Origin: Gammaproteobacteria bacterium UBA3532
GTDB taxonomy: Bacteria > Pseudomonadota > Gammaproteobacteria > Enterobacterales > UBA3532
Assembly (NCBI GenBank): GCA_002376965.1
Contig: DFOV01000321.1
Location: 1-7,756, forward strand
Reading direction: 5' to 3'
Length of the DNA stretch: 7,756 nucleotides
Shown here: positions 6,605 to 7,756 of the stretch, one piece after another
How positions within the stretch are numbered: position 1 is the first letter of the stretch
Layout of the letters: each line of letters begins with the position of its first letter
Notes under the pieces: model-generated
Told to the model about the DNA's origin: nothing
The model's input: only the letters and a program-made list of their open reading frames with translations
Databases searched by the model: none
Translations under genes and position numbers: made by a program

Positions 6605-7582
6605 TCACTTTTCGTTGAGTAGGCTTTCCAGCTCACCCAGTGGCAAGTCTGTAATCAGCATGATTTTATCAAGGCCAAAACCTTCGGCGTGTAATTTTTG
6701 GGCTATATCGTACTGTTTTTGTCGAGCGCCTTGTTCAAGTCCTAGTTCAATGCCCTGTTCGATCCCTTGTTCGATCCCTTGCTCGATCCCTTGCTCGATC
6801 CCTTCTTGAAGCCCCTCACGACGCCATCGATCTTTCCATTGAGTAACTCGTTCAGCTAACATGTTTTTAACCTCTTGCAATTGCTCGACTTGTGGGATGT
6901 CTGTCCCTGGCATTTTTGCCGGTAGCAGCGAGCGAATGATCCAATGGGCGAAATCGTGCCCCAGGTCGGGCGTGCCTGATTTGGTGGACAGGCAGCCAAT
7001 TAGGGTACCGACCAAATCAACGAGTTCAAGCTCGTCATTGCTTTTTTCCATTTTAACCAAATAAGTGACCAAATTATAGAGCTTCAGTTCTTGATCAGAG
7101 CGACGATTTTCGTCAATCAAAACATATTCAAGCGTAGGCTGGTGTGCGGCGAGGGAAGGTGGCATATCTACCTGCAACGTACGAAATGAAACCGGACTGT
7201 GCCACGCCGCTTCACCGTTATAGATAACCAGTGGTAATACCGGAGGAAGCTTGTCGCCATGTTTCAGCTGCTGTTGCTTGACCACATCTTGTAAAAACAG
7301 GCTGGTATAACCGAGCATTCGCAAGGCCATGAACGGATCGGGAGTCGACTGAAATTCAAGAAGAATATAGACATACAGCCACTGTTCTTGAAGGCGCAGC
7401 CGCCAAATCACATCGGACTCGCGTCGCTGCCACGACTTGCTCACAAAAGAGCTGTTCTGCTTCTCTAGGGTTGAGAAGTCGCAAAGCTTAACCCAATCTT
7501 CATGAACAAACCCCTCCAACAAATCTTGCACCATTTGTGGATGAGAGAATAAGCGTTTGTAGGGCTGGTCGTGTTGAGCCAT
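6605..7582 (-). CDS. Rpn-family PD-(D/E)XK nuclease (putative recombination-promoting nuclease, transposase_31)
   Basis: This intact protein of 325 residues is of normal length for the Rpn/YhgA-like family, DNA endonucleases linked to RecA-independent recombination and, in some cases, phage defence. The start MAQHDQPYKRLFSHPQMVQD is the family hallmark. The nuclease core shows Asp 57 (ESDVIWRLRL) and Glu 76 with Gln 78 (ILLEFQSTPDPFMALRMLGY), followed by PLVIYNGEAAWHSP (117-130). The C-terminal part is helical and contains a GIEQ tetrapeptide array at 261-279, encoded by 12-bp repeats, typical of these proteins. The ATG at 7582 has AAAGGA seven bases upstream. It is followed by a 241-base gap without visible terminator. 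Whether this copy is active cannot be read from the sequence. Confidence 0.9.
   Translation of the reverse strand: MAQHDQPYKRLFSHPQMVQDLLEGFVHEDWVKLCDFSTLEKQNSSFVSKSWQRRESDVIWRLRLQEQWLYVYILLEFQSTPDPFMALRMLGYTSLFLQDVVKQQQLKHGDKLPPVLPLVIYNGEAAWHSPVSFRTLQVDMPPSLAAHQPTLEYVLIDENRRSDQELKLYNLVTYLVKMEKSNDELELVDLVGTLIGCLSTKSGTPDLGHDFAHWIIRSLLPAKMPGTDIPQVEQLQEVKNMLAERVTQWKDRWRREGLQEGIEQGIEQGIEQGIEQGIELGLEQGARQKQYDIAQKLHAEGFGLDKIMLITDLPLGELESLLNEK
6730..6813 (-). repeat. Seven 12-bp tandem repeats inside the Rpn gene
   Basis: In the plus-strand view the units are 6730-6741, 6742-6753, 6754-6765, 6766-6777, 6778-6789, 6790-6801 and 6802-6813, with consensus CTTGTTCGATCC. The middle four (6754-6801) differ by only one or two bases; the outer ones are degenerate. 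Each unit codes for Gly-Ile-Glu-Gln or a variant. As 12 is a multiple of 3, slippage changes protein length without breaking the frame. Confidence 0.92.
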
Positions 7583-7665
7583 GATCGAATCCTTTCTAAG
7601 AATGCTATCAGTCTAACCATCGACTTGAAAAAGTAAAGCTCGGCTGTTAATTTGGACAGTAATAA

Positions 7666-7671
7666 TGTCAA
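7666..7671 (-). promoter_or_regulatory. Possible -35 box of the Rpn gene
   Basis: A perfect TTGACA lies on the minus strand upstream of the Rpn start. The hexamer 16 bases downstream (TAACAG, 7644-7649) is a poor -10, so the promoter call is weak. It lies 14 bases before the divergent start at 7685, so control regions of the two genes would overlap. Confidence 0.25.
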
Positions 7672-7684
7672 ATGGAAACGAATC

Positions 7685-7756
7685 ATGCCCAAGCCGCGAA
7701 GTGCTCAAATCAGCCTGAGTGACACATCCTACTACCACTGCATATCGCGGTGCGTT
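7685..7756 (+). CDS. N-terminus of a Y1/REP-associated tyrosine transposase-like protein (runs off the window)
   Basis: Twenty-four codons from an ATG read MPKPRSAQISLSDTSYYHCI and then SRCV, with no stop before the edge. The pattern PR-x2-QISLxxTxYYHCxSRCV is the conserved opening of REP-associated transposases (RAYT, IS200/IS605-related Y1 HUH proteins), where the YYH segment forms the first strand of the fold. The HUH motif and catalytic Tyr would lie outside the window. A weak GGAAA ribosome site precedes the ATG by seven bases. The gene diverges from the Rpn gene with a 102-base gap. Such proteins process REP palindromes; whether this copy is complete cannot be seen. Confidence 0.75.
   Translation, partial: MPKPRSAQISLSDTSYYHCISRCV

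Noticed and set aside
6540..6809. Plus-strand frame with repeated SIPC motif
   Set aside because: It is the antisense reading of the GIEQ repeat in the Rpn gene.
6730..6813. CRISPR-like direct repeats
   Set aside because: Units are 12 bp, contiguous and coding, with no spacers.

Overview
The window looks like an accessory or degraded chromosomal region of a gammaproteobacterium. GC content appears moderate (about 45% by eye), the intact genes read with normal bacterial starts, and the gene families are typical of marine or host-associated Gammaproteobacteria rich in insertion sequences and ankyrin proteins. An Oceanospirillales/Endozoicomonas-like or Legionella-like source would fit, but this is an impression from family content and not an identification.

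Layout from left to right. Positions 1-183 hold no convincing gene, but contain a perfect 18-bp inverted repeat (125-166) just downstream of a broken gene. Positions 184-3290 on the minus strand are one outer-membrane beta-barrel gene in two pieces. Its signal-peptide-bearing N-terminal part (2862-3290) and its C-terminal part (184-418) are separated by a 2443-bp IS66-family element (419-2861). The element has recognisable GTAAC termini and the order tnpA-tnpB-tnpC, all on the minus strand. Only tnpA is intact: tnpB carries a one-base frameshift and tnpC an in-frame amber stop. The barrel gene has its own amber stop at codon 56, so host gene and element are both dead.

Positions 3487-6354 (minus) encode a large protein of about 955 residues. 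It joins a small N-terminal domain resembling the RelE/ParE toxin fold, a full superfamily I (UvrD-like) helicase core with all main motifs, a linker and an ankyrin pair, and a long C-terminal region I do not recognise. A TATAAT box lies just upstream. This is the most interesting gene of the window and a candidate stress, RNA/DNA-processing or phage-defence factor, although no defence role is shown by the sequence itself.

Positions 6605-7582 (minus) encode an Rpn-family (PD-(D/E)XK, formerly 'transposase_31') nuclease with a 12-bp tandem repeat giving a GIEQ tetrapeptide array. Divergent from it, at 7685, the first 24 codons of a Y1/REP-associated tyrosine transposase-like gene run off the right edge.

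The intact genes do not form an obvious operon. Each large gene has its own sizeable upstream gap, and the shared theme is mobile or nuclease/helicase functions plus gene decay.
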